Source: Phenylobacterium sp. Root700
Lineage (GTDB): Bacteria; Pseudomonadota; Alphaproteobacteria; Caulobacterales; Caulobacteraceae
Assembly: GCF_001429025.1 (NCBI RefSeq)
Contig: NZ_LMHT01000004.1
Coordinates: forward strand, 10,825-74,824
Direction of reading: 5' to 3'
DNA: 64,000 bases
The notes beneath the pieces are model-generated. The model saw only the letters and a list, made by a program, of their open reading frames with translations. It ran no database searches and was not told where the DNA came from. The position numbers and the translations under genes were made by a program. Position 1 is the first letter of the stretch; the number at the start of each line of letters is the position of its first letter. This document shows, in pieces, positions 18,337-27,307 of the stretch.

Positions 18337-19680
18337 TCAGATGACGCCCTGCGCCCGCATGGCGTCGGCGACCTTCACGAAGCCGGCGATGTTGGCGCCG
18401 TCGACATAGCTCACGGTGCCGTCCGGCCGCTTGCCGTACTGCAGGCACGAGGCGTGGATGCCGCGCATGATCTCCAGCAGGCGTTGATCGACCTCTTCGC
18501 GCGGCCACGACAACCGCATGGCGTTCTGGCTCATCTCCAGGCCCGAGGTCGCCACCCCGCCGGCGTTGCTCGCCTTGCCGGGACCAAACAGCACGCCGGC
18601 CTCCTCGAAAACCTTCACCGCCTCGGCGGTCGAGGGCATGTTGGCGCCCTCGGCCACGCAGATCACGCCGTTGGCCACCAGCTTTTCAGCATCATGGCCG
18701 TCCAGTTCGTTCTGCGTCGCGCAGGGCAGCGCCACGTCGCAGGGCACGTGCCAGGGCCGCACGCCGGCCTCAAACCGCAGGCCCAGCTTGGCGGCGTAGT
18801 CGGAGACCCGGCCGAAGTAGTGGTTCTTGACCTCCATCAACTCGGCCAGCTTCTCGGGCGTGAAGCCGTCCTCGTCGATCACCGTGCCGCTGGAGTCCGA
18901 GACGGTCACCACCTTGGCGCCCATCTGCATGGCCTTCTCCACCGCGTACTGGGCGACGTTGCCCGAACCGGATACGCAGACCCGCTGGCCCTCGATGGAG
19001 CGGCCGCCGTGGTTCAGCATCTCCTCGGCGAAATAGACCGTGCCGTAGCCGGTCGCCTCGGGCCGGATCAACGAACCGCCAAAGCTCAGGCCCTTGCCGG
19101 TGAAGACGCTGTCGGCGCGGTTGGTCAGCTTCTTCATCATGCCGGCCATATAGCCGACCTCGCGGCCGCCCACCCCGATGTCGCCGGCCGGCACGTCGGT
19201 GTCGGCGCCGATATGGCGATGAAGCTCAATGATGAAGGCCTGGCAGAAGCGCATCATCTCGCCGGGGCTGCGGCCCTTCGGATCGAAGTTCGACCCGCCC
19301 TTGCCGCCGCCCATCGGCAGGGTCGTCAGGGCGTTCTTGAAGGTCTGCTCGAAGGCCAGGAACTTCAGGACCGACAGATTGACCGTCGGGTGGAAGCGGA
19401 TCCCGCCCTTGAACGGGCCGATCGCCGAGCTGTGCTGGATGCGGAACCCGCGATTGACCTGCACCTGGCCTTTGTCGTCCACCCACGGCACGCGGAAGAT
19501 GATCGTCCGCTCCGGCTCCACCAGGCGATGGATCAATCCGTGCTCGCCATAGACGGGGTTACGCTCGATGAACGGCCAGATGCTGGTCATCACCTCGGTG
19601 ACCGCCTGCAGGAATTCCGGCTGGCCTTCGTTCTGGGCCGCGACGCTATTTAGGCAGTCGTCCAAGCTTTGAAATTTCAT
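18337..19680 (-). CDS. gdhA: NADP-specific glutamate dehydrogenase
   Basis: 447 residues, the hexameric short-chain GDH length. The catalytic segment LPMGGGKGGSNFDPKG contains the active lysine; IGPFKGGIRFHP and DIGVGGREVGYMAG are conserved substrate-site blocks; the Rossmann part shows VCVSGSGNVAQYAVEKA. It assimilates ammonium into 2-oxoglutarate. It is a single gene, convergent with cysNC. Confidence 0.95.
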   Translation of the reverse strand: MKFQSLDDCLNSVAAQNEGQPEFLQAVTEVMTSIWPFIERNPVYGEHGLIHRLVEPERTIIFRVPWVDDKGQVQVNRGFRIQHSSAIGPFKGGIRFHPTVNLSVLKFLAFEQTFKNALTTLPMGGGKGGSNFDPKGRSPGEMMRFCQAFIIELHRHIGADTDVPAGDIGVGGREVGYMAGMMKKLTNRADSVFTGKGLSFGGSLIRPEATGYGTVYFAEEMLNHGGRSIEGQRVCVSGSGNVAQYAVEKAMQMGAKVVTVSDSSGTVIDEDGFTPEKLAELMEVKNHYFGRVSDYAAKLGLRFEAGVRPWHVPCDVALPCATQNELDGHDAEKLVANGVICVAEGANMPSTAEAVKVFEEAGVLFGPGKASNAGGVATSGLEMSQNAMRLSWPREEVDQRLLEIMRGIHASCLQYGKRPDGTVSYVDGANIAGFVKVADAMRAQGVI

Positions 19681-19901
19681 CGGGCGACCTCACCAAAGCG
19701 TTGTTACAAAAGGGTTTGAGGGCGCTTTACGGGCAACCGCCGGGCCACACAACCCAGAGTCTGCGCAATAAATGAGCAGTCACGCGCATTTGTGTGGCGG
19801 GAAAACAGGCTCCACTGAGTTGAGACGAAAGCCGGCGCATCCCTGGCGTGATCGGCGACAGTGGCGCTAGTCTCAAGGCCCGCGCCGCCGAGGTGACATT
19901 G

Positions 19902-21452
19902 ATGCTCAAGACCATGCGGGACGTCGTGACGTCGGCGCTGAAATCCCCGGCCCGACTGCTCAGCGACGGCGACCGCAGCGTTATCGAGGCGGAGGTCCAC
20001 GACGCCGGACGCCTGACCAACGCCTACAGCTTCATGCTGTTCAGCGCCTGCGGGATCGCCGCGCTCGGCCTGCTGCAATCCTCCGCGCCGGTGATCATCG
20101 GGGCGATGCTGATCTCGCCGCTGATGGGGCCGATCGTCTCCATGGGCGTGGCGCTGGCGCGGGTCGATCCGCGACGGTTCAGGACCGCCGCCCTCGCCCT
20201 GGTCATTGGCGCGCTGCTGTCGGTGCTGGCCTCCACCCTCATCGTCTGGGCCTCGCCGCTCAAGGACGTGACCCCCGAGATCCTGGCCCGCACCCGGCCG
20301 ACCCTGCTGGACCTGGTCGTCGCCCTGCTGTCGGGGTTCGTCGGGGCCTATCTCTCGATCAACCGCAAGGGCGGCGCCATCGCTGGCGTCGCCATCGCCA
20401 CCTCGCTGATGCCGCCGCTGGCCGTCGTCGGCTATGGGCTGGCGACCGCCGCCTGGGACATCGCCGGCGGCGCCCTGCTGCTGTTCCTGACCAATGTCGT
20501 GGCCATTCTGGTCTCGGTCTTCGGCGTCGCCCGCCGCTACGGCTTCCGATCCATCGAGCGCCAGGGCGCGACCTGGGAAACACCGGCCCTCGTCGCCGTC
20601 ATGGTGGCGTTGTGCATCCCGCTCGCCCTGTCCCTTCAAGGCATTGTCGTCGAGGCGCGGGAAACCAACTGGGCTCGCGGCGCGATCAACCAGGTTTTCG
20701 CCGACGCCTCCCCGCACATCGCCGAGCTCAAGGTTCAGGCGCAGGACAATGGCGCGACCTTTGTCCAGGCCGTGGTGATCACCCGCAAGTATATCCCAGG
20801 CGCTGACGCACAGGTCGCAGGCCAGCTCAATTCCGGCGCCAAGGTTGAGATCGAACAGATCCTGACCGCGAAAGGCGCCGCTGATCTCGGCGCGGGCGCT
20901 CTTGCCGGCCGGCTTACCGCCACGCCGGCGCCTCCCACCGCCAGCCCCGAGCAGCGCCTGCGCGCCATGCTCTCCCCCATCGGCGAGGTTCAGGCTATCG
21001 AGAGGCGCGGCCCAGGCCTCGCCGTCACCTTCGCGATGAACACGCCGGGCGGGTTGGCGGAATATCGCGCGGTGGAACAAGCCGCCCAGCGCTTCATGCC
21101 GCAGACGCCTGTCGAGCTGATCCCGCCGCTTGCGCCCTTGCCTGAGGTGCGGTTCGCCTACGGCTCGACCTCGCTCTCCCCGGAGGCCGCCGCGACCGTC
21201 GACGCGGTCGCCTGGGCTCTCACCCGCTGGGGCGCGTCCGCGGCCAAGGTCGAGGGCGCCGCCAGTCCCAATCCGCGCGGCCGCCGGCCGGCCGATATCC
21301 GCCTTGCGCAAGCCAGGGCCTCGGTGGTGGCCGACCGGCTGCGCACGCAAGGGATCAAGGACATCACCCTGACGACCGACGTCCCCGAGACCCTCACCGG
21401 CGATGAGGCGCGCTATCTGGCGGCGCAAGTGACCATGCTGGCCGCGCGCTAG
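19902..21452 (+). CDS. DUF389 membrane protein with OmpA-like C-terminal domain
   Basis: About 516 residues. The N-terminal half (about 25-260) holds several membrane helices with the DUF389 hallmark SAPVIIGAMLISPLMGPIVSMG and SLMPPLAVVGYGLA. After a soluble linker the last 130 residues look like an OmpA/MotB-type peptidoglycan-binding unit: VRFAYGSTSLSPEAAATVDAVAWAL, then LAQARASVVADRLRTQGI (read in pieces). ATG 19902 has GAGGTGA upstream; GTG 19848 is an open alternative. Function of the family is unknown; the tail suggests anchoring to the cell wall. Confidence 0.75.
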   Translation: MLKTMRDVVTSALKSPARLLSDGDRSVIEAEVHDAGRLTNAYSFMLFSACGIAALGLLQSSAPVIIGAMLISPLMGPIVSMGVALARVDPRRFRTAALALVIGALLSVLASTLIVWASPLKDVTPEILARTRPTLLDLVVALLSGFVGAYLSINRKGGAIAGVAIATSLMPPLAVVGYGLATAAWDIAGGALLLFLTNVVAILVSVFGVARRYGFRSIERQGATWETPALVAVMVALCIPLALSLQGIVVEARETNWARGAINQVFADASPHIAELKVQAQDNGATFVQAVVITRKYIPGADAQVAGQLNSGAKVEIEQILTAKGAADLGAGALAGRLTATPAPPTASPEQRLRAMLSPIGEVQAIERRGPGLAVTFAMNTPGGLAEYRAVEQAAQRFMPQTPVELIPPLAPLPEVRFAYGSTSLSPEAAATVDAVAWALTRWGASAAKVEGAASPNPRGRRPADIRLAQARASVVADRLRTQGIKDITLTTDVPETLTGDEARYLAAQVTMLAAR

Positions 21453-22114
21453 TCGTCCAGGAGTTCCGGACCTGGGAACAGGTGGCGATAGGGCCGCGCC
21501 TCCTCCACCGTCCGGGCGACCGACGGCCGCGCCATCAATCGCTTGAAATAGCCGGCCAGGATCGGGTGATCGTCGCCGAACGGCTCCAGCCGGTCGGAAT
21601 AGAACAGCGCCGGCGCCGCCGCGCAGTCGGCCAGGGTGAAGGCCTCTCCCATCGCCCAGGTCTTGCCGGCCAGGTCCTTCTCCAGCACGCCATAGACCGT
21701 GCGCAGTTGAGCCCGCGCCGCGACGACGCTAGCCGGATCGCTCCCGCCGTCGGGACGGATACGGTCGGCGACGATCGCCTGCATCGGCCCCTGGACGTAG
21801 AGGTCGAACATCCGGTCCCTCAGCCGGGTCCGCCAAGCCATGTCCGGATCGGTCGGAATGAGCCGCGCGGCGCCCGGATAGTGCAGTTCCAGATACTCGA
21901 TGATGATGCTGGTCTCGGGGATCGTCTCGCCCCGCGCCTCGTCCTGCAGCACCGGCATCTTTCCGATAGGCCACAGCGCCAGGAACGCCGAACGGGACAC
22001 CTCCTCGCCCAGGTCCACGAAGCACGCCTCGAACGGCGTCCCGTTCTCGTAGAAGGCGATGATCACCTTCTGGCAGTAGGAGGCGAAGGGGTGGAGATGC
22101 AGCTTCAGCGTCAT
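21449..22114 (-). CDS. Glutathione S-transferase family protein
   Basis: 221 residues. The thioredoxin-like domain has LHPFASYCQKVIIAFYENG, IGKMPVLQD and the glutathione-contacting PETSIIIEYLE; the helical domain has AMGEAFTLADCAAAP. The Ser/Cys in FASYCQK is the likely active-site region. It converges on the DUF389 gene with a 4-base stop overlap. It is last in a run of minus-strand redox genes (23966 to 21449), though the 79-base gap before it may hold its own promoter. Confidence 0.87.
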   Translation of the reverse strand: MTLKLHLHPFASYCQKVIIAFYENGTPFEACFVDLGEEVSRSAFLALWPIGKMPVLQDEARGETIPETSIIIEYLELHYPGAARLIPTDPDMAWRTRLRDRMFDLYVQGPMQAIVADRIRPDGGSDPASVVAARAQLRTVYGVLEKDLAGKTWAMGEAFTLADCAAAPALFYSDRLEPFGDDHPILAGYFKRLMARPSVARTVEEARPYRHLFPGPELLDD

Positions 22115-22193
22115 GGCGCGCTCCGTTGATGAAGTTGTCGCTTAACTATCAACCCCGCCCGCTGGCCGCAAGAACACTTTAGCTCACGCTAAA

Positions 22194-22838
22194 CTAACTT
22201 GGCCGTCCGCCGATATCCAGGAAGTCCTGGCCGCTGAAATCCCCCGGCGCGGCGATCTCGACGACAGGGTCGTCGCGGTCGTCCCACTCAGTCCGCAGAG
22301 CCCGGCTCATCACCGCATGCATGTCGTAGAGGCAGGTGATGTAGGTCAGTTCGAGGATCTCTTCGTCGGAGAGAAAGCTCTTCAGCGCCGTGAACACCGC
22401 CTCGGGCGTGCGCCCGCCCTGCAGCGCCAGGCAGTCGGCATAGGCCAGCACCGCCCGCTCATGCGCATCGTAGCAGTCGGCCACCTGCCACTGCGGGATC
22501 GAGGCGATCCGCTCCTCCGAGACGCCCAGCCCCCGCAGCGACTTGCAATGCTGGGAGAACACGAACTGGCTGCCCTTGGCCCACCCGACCCGCGTCTGGG
22601 CCAGTTCGCGCAGCACCGGGTCCAGCTTTCGTTCGGGACTGCGATAGAGGGCGAAACCGCGATTGGCGTGCTCCAACACGTCAGGCGCCAGGGCGAAGAC
22701 CGTCCACCAGTCGCCCGACGTGCCGGTGGTGGTGCCCGGCTCGGTCACCGGATCACGGTCGCCGAACAGGAGGTCGTAGGTCTTGAGGACGACCTTGGAC
22801 TCGGCCTCGGCGCGGGAGACCTGGCGCAGACGCGGCAT
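22194..22838 (-). CDS. Carboxymuconolactone decarboxylase / AhpD-like family protein
   Basis: 214 residues, all-helical. The core GWAKGSQFVFSQHCKSLRGLGVSEERI resembles the AhpD-like active region (quoted in part: FVFSQHCKSLRGLG), but the redox CxxC pair is not complete: one Cys and a nearby His remain, so thiol peroxidase activity is doubtful. The start has GGAGG 8 bases upstream, and that GGAGG lies inside the short truncated VOC frame just before it. It belongs to the operon headed by the alcohol-dehydrogenase-like gene. Confidence 0.75.
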   Translation of the reverse strand: MPRLRQVSRAEAESKVVLKTYDLLFGDRDPVTEPGTTTGTSGDWWTVFALAPDVLEHANRGFALYRSPERKLDPVLRELAQTRVGWAKGSQFVFSQHCKSLRGLGVSEERIASIPQWQVADCYDAHERAVLAYADCLALQGGRTPEAVFTALKSFLSDEEILELTYITCLYDMHAVMSRALRTEWDDRDDPVVEIAAPGDFSGQDFLDIGGRPS

Positions 22839-22841
22839 GCC

Positions 22842-22919
22842 TTAAGCCTCCACCGAATTCGCGCGGGGCGGCGCGCCCCGGCAGACCAGCGCCAGATGGT
22901 TGATACCCGTCGTCCGCAT
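22842..22919 (-). pseudogene. 5' remnant of a VOC-family gene
   Basis: A 25-codon frame with its own good ribosome site (AGAGGAG) starts MRTTGINHLALVCR, the classic N-terminus of a glyoxalase-like VOC protein, where the metal-binding His lies in NHLAL. After Arg14 the family pattern stops at once and a stop follows 11 codons on, so about 100 residues are missing. Its end provides the ribosome site of the next gene. A 9-bp direct repeat CTTTCAGAA (22931-22939, 22947-22955) flanks its start. Confidence 0.7.
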
Positions 22920-22949
22920 CGCCCGCTCCTCTTTCAGAATTGGCCGCTT

Positions 22950-23966
22950 TCAGAACTGGAGAACGATCTTCCCGAAATGCTCGCCGCCCTGCATGGCCGC
23001 CAACGCCGCTTGCGCCTGCGTCCACGGGAACACCTTGTCGACCACTGGCGCGATGCGATGCAGCTCGATCGCCCGGCACATGGCCTCGAACATCTCGCGC
23101 GATCCCACCGACAGCCCCTGCAGCCGGGCGCTGTTGCTGATCAACACGGCGGGATTGAGCCCCTCGCCCGCTCCAGCCACCACGCCGATCATGGCGATGT
23201 GGCCGCCGATCCGGATGGCCTTCAGGCTCTGCTGAATGGTGCCCGCCCCGCCGACCTCCATGATGAAGTCCGCGCCGACGCCGTGCGTCGCCTCGCGCAC
23301 CGCCTTGGACCAGTCCGGGGTGGTTCGATAATTGACGAGCGTGTCGGCCCCCAGGGCTTTGGCCCGCGCCAGCTTCTCGTCGGACGAGGAGGTGATCACC
23401 GTCCGGTAGCCGGCCGCCTTGGCGAACTGCAATCCAAAGATCGAGACCCCGCCGGTGCCTTGCAGCACCACCGTGTCGCCAGGCTCCAGCCGCGCATCCT
23501 CGAACAGCCCGCGCCACGCGGTCAGGGCCGCGCAGGGCAAGGTCGCCACCTGCTGGTCGGTGAGGAAATCGGGGACCTTGGAGACCCCTTCCTGGCTGAA
23601 GGTCGCAAGTTCGCGGCCAGCGCCTGGGATCGGGAAGCCGAGCGCCGAGCCCAGCTTCTCCAGGGTCGGCCGGCCAGCGGTCCAGTTCTGGAAGAACAGC
23701 GTCGCGACCCGGTCGCCGACCGCCACCCGCGTCACGCCTGGTCCCACCGCCTCGATCACGCCGCAGCCGTCGGAGAAGGGCGTGATGGTTCCGCCCACCG
23801 CCGAACCGCGACTGTAGAGGCCGTTCACCATCAGCAGGTCGCGATAGTTGAGCGAGACGGCGCGCATCCGCACCAGGACTTCGCCGTGTCCCGGCGTCGG
23901 ATCCGGAGCGTCCACGACTTTCAACTCATCCACGCCCCAGGGCGCAGCGATTTCCAAGGCCCGCAT
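22950..23966 (-). CDS. MDR-family NAD(P)-dependent alcohol dehydrogenase / quinone oxidoreductase-like
   Basis: 338 residues of the medium-chain dehydrogenase/reductase superfamily. The GroES-like half has MRAVSLNYRDLLMVNGLY and the GDRVATLF block; the Rossmann half has VLQGTGGVSIFGLQFAKAAGY for the cofactor. The usual catalytic zinc cysteine and histidine of ADH are not in place, so it is closer to quinone oxidoreductases or enoyl reductases. ATG 23966 starts the family N-terminus. First gene of a probable operon with the VOC remnant and the AhpD-like gene. Confidence 0.85.
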   Translation of the reverse strand: MRALEIAAPWGVDELKVVDAPDPTPGHGEVLVRMRAVSLNYRDLLMVNGLYSRGSAVGGTITPFSDGCGVIEAVGPGVTRVAVGDRVATLFFQNWTAGRPTLEKLGSALGFPIPGAGRELATFSQEGVSKVPDFLTDQQVATLPCAALTAWRGLFEDARLEPGDTVVLQGTGGVSIFGLQFAKAAGYRTVITSSSDEKLARAKALGADTLVNYRTTPDWSKAVREATHGVGADFIMEVGGAGTIQQSLKAIRIGGHIAMIGVVAGAGEGLNPAVLISNSARLQGLSVGSREMFEAMCRAIELHRIAPVVDKVFPWTQAQAALAAMQGGEHFGKIVLQF

Positions 23967-24044
23967 GCCGTCACTCCCCAAGATCTTGTTGGCGCAATAG
24001 TCGCCCGATCCTGGCCTGCCGCAAGGCTGTCGTGGGGGAAGGCC

Positions 24045-25205
24045 TTAGGCGTCCAACCGCTTTACGCCGTAGAGGCGCAGCGCCCCGATCAGGCCCAGCG
24101 CCGACATCGCCGCCATGGCGAAATAGCCCTTGGTCCCGACGGCGTCGAACAGCCATCCCGAGCCGATCGTCGCCACCCCCATCAGCAGGCCGCCCGACAG
24201 CGCCGAGTTGACCGTCTGGGCCGCCGAGGCGTTGGCCGGGGTCGAGAGCCGCTCGACCAGTTGCAACGAGGCCAGGAAGGTCGCCGCATAGGTGAAGGTG
24301 TGCAGCGCCTGCATCGGCAGCACCAGCCAGAGCGGCGGCGAGAACGCCAGCACCGTCCAGCGGACCAGGGCCGCCGCGCCGCCGATCATCAGCAGGTTGC
24401 GCGGCCCGATCCGCCGCCGCCACGGCTCCATGAACCACATGAAGGCCACCTCGACCGCCACCGCCAACCCCCACAGCAGCCCGGTCGTGCTCTCGTGCAG
24501 GCCCTGCTGTTTCCAGGAGAGCGTCGAGAACGAATAGTAGAAGGCGTGGGCCGACTGGATCAGACCGACCGACACCACCGCCAGCATGAAATGCTTGTCG
24601 CGCAGCAGGTCGCCGAGGCCGGCCAGTCGCTCGGAGAGCCGGCTCCCCGCCCCGCCCTCGCGCACTGGATCGGGCGGCAGCAGCCCCCGCGCGCAGCCGG
24701 CCGCCAGCATCGCGGCGGCGGTGATCCACACCAGCACCAGTTCGGGCGAGAACTTGGCCAGCAAGGCCCCGACCGTGACATTGGCGATGATGAACGCCAC
24801 CGAGCCGATGCCGCGCGGCCAGCCGAAGTTGAAGCCGTCTCGCCGGGCGCGGCCGAAGACGATCACGTCGGTCAGCGGGATCATGGTCGACAGGATGGTG
24901 TTGGCGATGAACCAGATCCCGAACCACCAGGCGAAACCGAACGGCGCGGCGAGCAGGCCATAGGCCAGGGCCGTGGCCAGCCCCATCAGGATCAGGGGCG
25001 TGCGGCGCAGCCGGAAGCTGTCGGCCCACATGGCGATGCCCGGCGCGGTGACCGCGCGCGCGAACATCGGCGCCGACAGGATCAGCCCGATCTCGGCGCC
25101 CGAGAGGCCGCGCGAGGCGAACCAGACAGGGATGTAGGGAGAACTCGCCCCCGTCCCGACGAACAGGGCCGCATAGAAGAGACCAAGGCGCACGGGCTGA
25201 GACAT
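24045..25205 (-). CDS. MFS transporter, sugar/H+ symporter-like subfamily
   Basis: 386 residues with about twelve membrane helices. The sequence from PVRLGLFYAALFVGTGASSPYIPVWFASRGLSG fits the MFS_1-like / NucG-LacY-like branch (first helix FYAALFVGTGASSPYIPVWF). A conserved cytoplasmic loop between halves is visible around residues 190-205. Substrate cannot be told. It is transcribed towards the redox operon with a 78-base gap and is divergent from exoD. Confidence 0.8.
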   Translation of the reverse strand: MSQPVRLGLFYAALFVGTGASSPYIPVWFASRGLSGAEIGLILSAPMFARAVTAPGIAMWADSFRLRRTPLILMGLATALAYGLLAAPFGFAWWFGIWFIANTILSTMIPLTDVIVFGRARRDGFNFGWPRGIGSVAFIIANVTVGALLAKFSPELVLVWITAAAMLAAGCARGLLPPDPVREGGAGSRLSERLAGLGDLLRDKHFMLAVVSVGLIQSAHAFYYSFSTLSWKQQGLHESTTGLLWGLAVAVEVAFMWFMEPWRRRIGPRNLLMIGGAAALVRWTVLAFSPPLWLVLPMQALHTFTYAATFLASLQLVERLSTPANASAAQTVNSALSGGLLMGVATIGSGWLFDAVGTKGYFAMAAMSALGLIGALRLYGVKRLDA

Positions 25206-25317
25206 GATCGAAACTTGCCTAGTGCGAGTCGGCTGCGATTTTCCCGCCGGTTCTCATGTTTGTTGCCGCGCTTTAACTTCCGCTGGGGCGCCTTACCGTG
25301 TTAGCGCCAAGCTTGAA

Positions 25318-25941
25318 ATGTCCGAACACTCCAAAGCCGCCAGCGTCTCCGAACTCCTGGATCTGATCGGGACGCGTTCCGGTCGGAAGGTGTCGGTCGG
25401 CGACCTGCTGGACACCTTCGGCGATCGCGCCTTCGGCGCCCTGATGTTCGTGTTCGCCGCCCCGCTGGTGCTGCCGATGCCGCCCGGGGTTTCGGCCTTG
25501 CTGGGCGCGCCGCTGATCTTCATCACCGCCCAGTGGACCATGGGCCGCAAGACGCTCTGGCTGCCCAAGGCGCTCTTGTCGCGCACCATGAGCATGACGG
25601 ACTTCCGGTCCCTGACCGCCAAGCTGAAGCCGCACCTGGAACGGCTGGAGCGCCGCCTGCGCCCGCGCCTGACCTTCATGTACAACCCGCTGGGCGACCG
25701 GCTGGTGGGCGCGCTGTGCTTCATCCTCTCGCTGATCGTCTTCCTGCCGATCCCGTTCGGCAACATGCTGCCCTCCTTCGCCATCGCCGCCTTCGCCATC
25801 GGCGGCGCGGAGCGTGACGGCCTCGCCGCGATCATCGGCTGGATCGCGGCCATCCTGTCGATCGTCGTGCTGGCGGTGCTGTCCAAGGCGATCGTCGCCG
25901 CGGTGCTGGCCTTCTTCGCCACCCTGCTCGGGATGTTCTAG
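25318..25941 (+). CDS. exoD: ExoD-family exopolysaccharide synthesis protein
   Basis: 207 residues. VSELLDLIGTRSGRKVSVGDLLDTFGDRAFG and the following LMFVFAAPLVLPMPPGVSALLGAPL are hallmark ExoD blocks (pieces quoted: VSVGDLLDTFGDRAFG, VLPMPPGVSALLGAPL). Four or more membrane segments follow. ExoD is linked to exopolysaccharide production and alkali tolerance in rhizobia; its biochemical action is unknown. ATG 25318 is chosen over an upstream open extension that is not family-like. Confidence 0.88.
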   Translation: MSEHSKAASVSELLDLIGTRSGRKVSVGDLLDTFGDRAFGALMFVFAAPLVLPMPPGVSALLGAPLIFITAQWTMGRKTLWLPKALLSRTMSMTDFRSLTAKLKPHLERLERRLRPRLTFMYNPLGDRLVGALCFILSLIVFLPIPFGNMLPSFAIAAFAIGGAERDGLAAIIGWIAAILSIVVLAVLSKAIVAAVLAFFATLLGMF

Positions 25942-26022
25942 CCGCCGTCCTTGCGACTGGCGGTTGCTGCGCCTCCATCTCAGCGTAAGGTCGCGACCCG
26001 GCCTTCGTCGATGGAGAACACC

Positions 26023-27300
26023 ATGGACCGTCAGAACAGTCTGGACCGCGCCCTGCGCGCCCGCGCCGATGCGGTGATCCCTGGCGGCATGTATGGCCAT
26101 CAGGCGGTCGGCCTACTCCCCGACGACTATCCGCAGTATTTCGCCAAGGCCGAGGGCGCCCACATCTGGGACGTCGACGGCAATCGCTATCTCGACCTGA
26201 TGTGCGCCTACGGCCCGAACCTGTTCGGCTATGCGAACCCGCAGATCGACGCGGCCTATGTGCGCCAGCTTGGTCTCGGCGACACCCTGACCGGGCCCAC
26301 CGAACTGATGGTGCGGCTGGCCGAGGAGCTGACCGCCCTGGTCACCCACGCCTCCTGGGCGATGTTCTGCAAGAACGGCACGGACGCCACGACCATGGCG
26401 CTGATGACCGCCCGCGCCCACACTCGGCGCAAGACCATTATTCGCGCCAAGGGGGCCTATCATGGCGCAGCCCCCTGGTGCACGCCGCGGCCGAGCGGCG
26501 TCATCGACAGCGACCGCGCCCACCACGTGTTCTGCGACTACAATGACGTGGCCAGCCTGGAGGCCGCCGTCGCCAAGGCCGGCGCCGACCTGGCGGCCAT
26601 CTTCGCCGCGCCCTTCAAGCACGACGCCTTCATCGACCAGGCGCCGCCAAATCCGGCCTATGCCCGCCGCGCCCGCGAACTGTGCGACCAGACCGGCGCC
26701 CTGCTGATCGTCGACGACGTCCGCGCCGGACTGCGGATGGCCCGCGACTGCTCCTGGGCCTTGCTGGGGATCGAGCCGGACCTCTCGACCTGGGGCAAGT
26801 GCATCGCCAACGGCCACCCGATCTCGGCCCTGCTGGGTTCGGAGAAGGCCCGCGCCGCCGCCGCCTCGATCTATGTGACCGGCTCGTTCTGGTTCCAGGC
26901 CGCGCCGATGGCCGCGGCGCTGGAGACCCTGCGCCTGGTCCGCGACACCGACTATCTGGAGCGCATCGAGACCCTTGGCGACCGCTTGGCCACGGGACTG
27001 GTCGAGCGGGCCGCGGCGGCGGGCTTTGGCCTGCGCTGCTCGGGTCCAACCCAGATGCCGCTCTATCTGTTCGACGACGATCCCGATCTGCGGAAGGGCT
27101 TCTGCTGGACCTCGGCGATGCTGGCGCGCGGCGTCTACATGCACCCCTGGCACAACATGTTCCTCTGCGCGGCGATGAGCGACGCCGACATCGACCAGGC
27201 GCTGGACGCCGCCGACGGCGCCTTCACGGCGCTGAAGCGCGAAGCCCCGGGGCTCGCCCCGGTCGAGAAACTCGCATTCCTCTCTGGCGGTCAAAGGTAA
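26023..27300 (+). CDS. PLP-dependent class III aminotransferase (glutamate-1-semialdehyde mutase-like)
   Basis: 425 residues, fold type I. Blocks seen: HIWDVDGNRYLDLMCAYGPNLFG, FCKNGTDATTMALMTARAHT (phosphate binding), LLIVDDVRAG (cofactor Asp) and STWGKCIANGHPISALLG with the Schiff-base lysine. It resembles the HemL/amino-acid mutase branch, but it is not HemL: the fold blocks differ and it sits in an operon with an amidase 7 bases downstream. ATG 26023 has GGAGA upstream; ATG 26011 is possible. A transaminase plus amidase points to catabolism of an amino amide. Confidence 0.85.
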   Translation: MDRQNSLDRALRARADAVIPGGMYGHQAVGLLPDDYPQYFAKAEGAHIWDVDGNRYLDLMCAYGPNLFGYANPQIDAAYVRQLGLGDTLTGPTELMVRLAEELTALVTHASWAMFCKNGTDATTMALMTARAHTRRKTIIRAKGAYHGAAPWCTPRPSGVIDSDRAHHVFCDYNDVASLEAAVAKAGADLAAIFAAPFKHDAFIDQAPPNPAYARRARELCDQTGALLIVDDVRAGLRMARDCSWALLGIEPDLSTWGKCIANGHPISALLGSEKARAAAASIYVTGSFWFQAAPMAAALETLRLVRDTDYLERIETLGDRLATGLVERAAAAGFGLRCSGPTQMPLYLFDDDPDLRKGFCWTSAMLARGVYMHPWHNMFLCAAMSDADIDQALDAADGAFTALKREAPGLAPVEKLAFLSGGQR

Positions 27301-27307
27301 GGGCGAC

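Noticed and set aside
22317..25304. A 995-codon open frame on the plus strand
   Set aside because: It lies antisense to three well-supported genes (AhpD-like, MDR, MFS). It is rich in Arg/His/Gln, has no family motif and is a GC-bias shadow.
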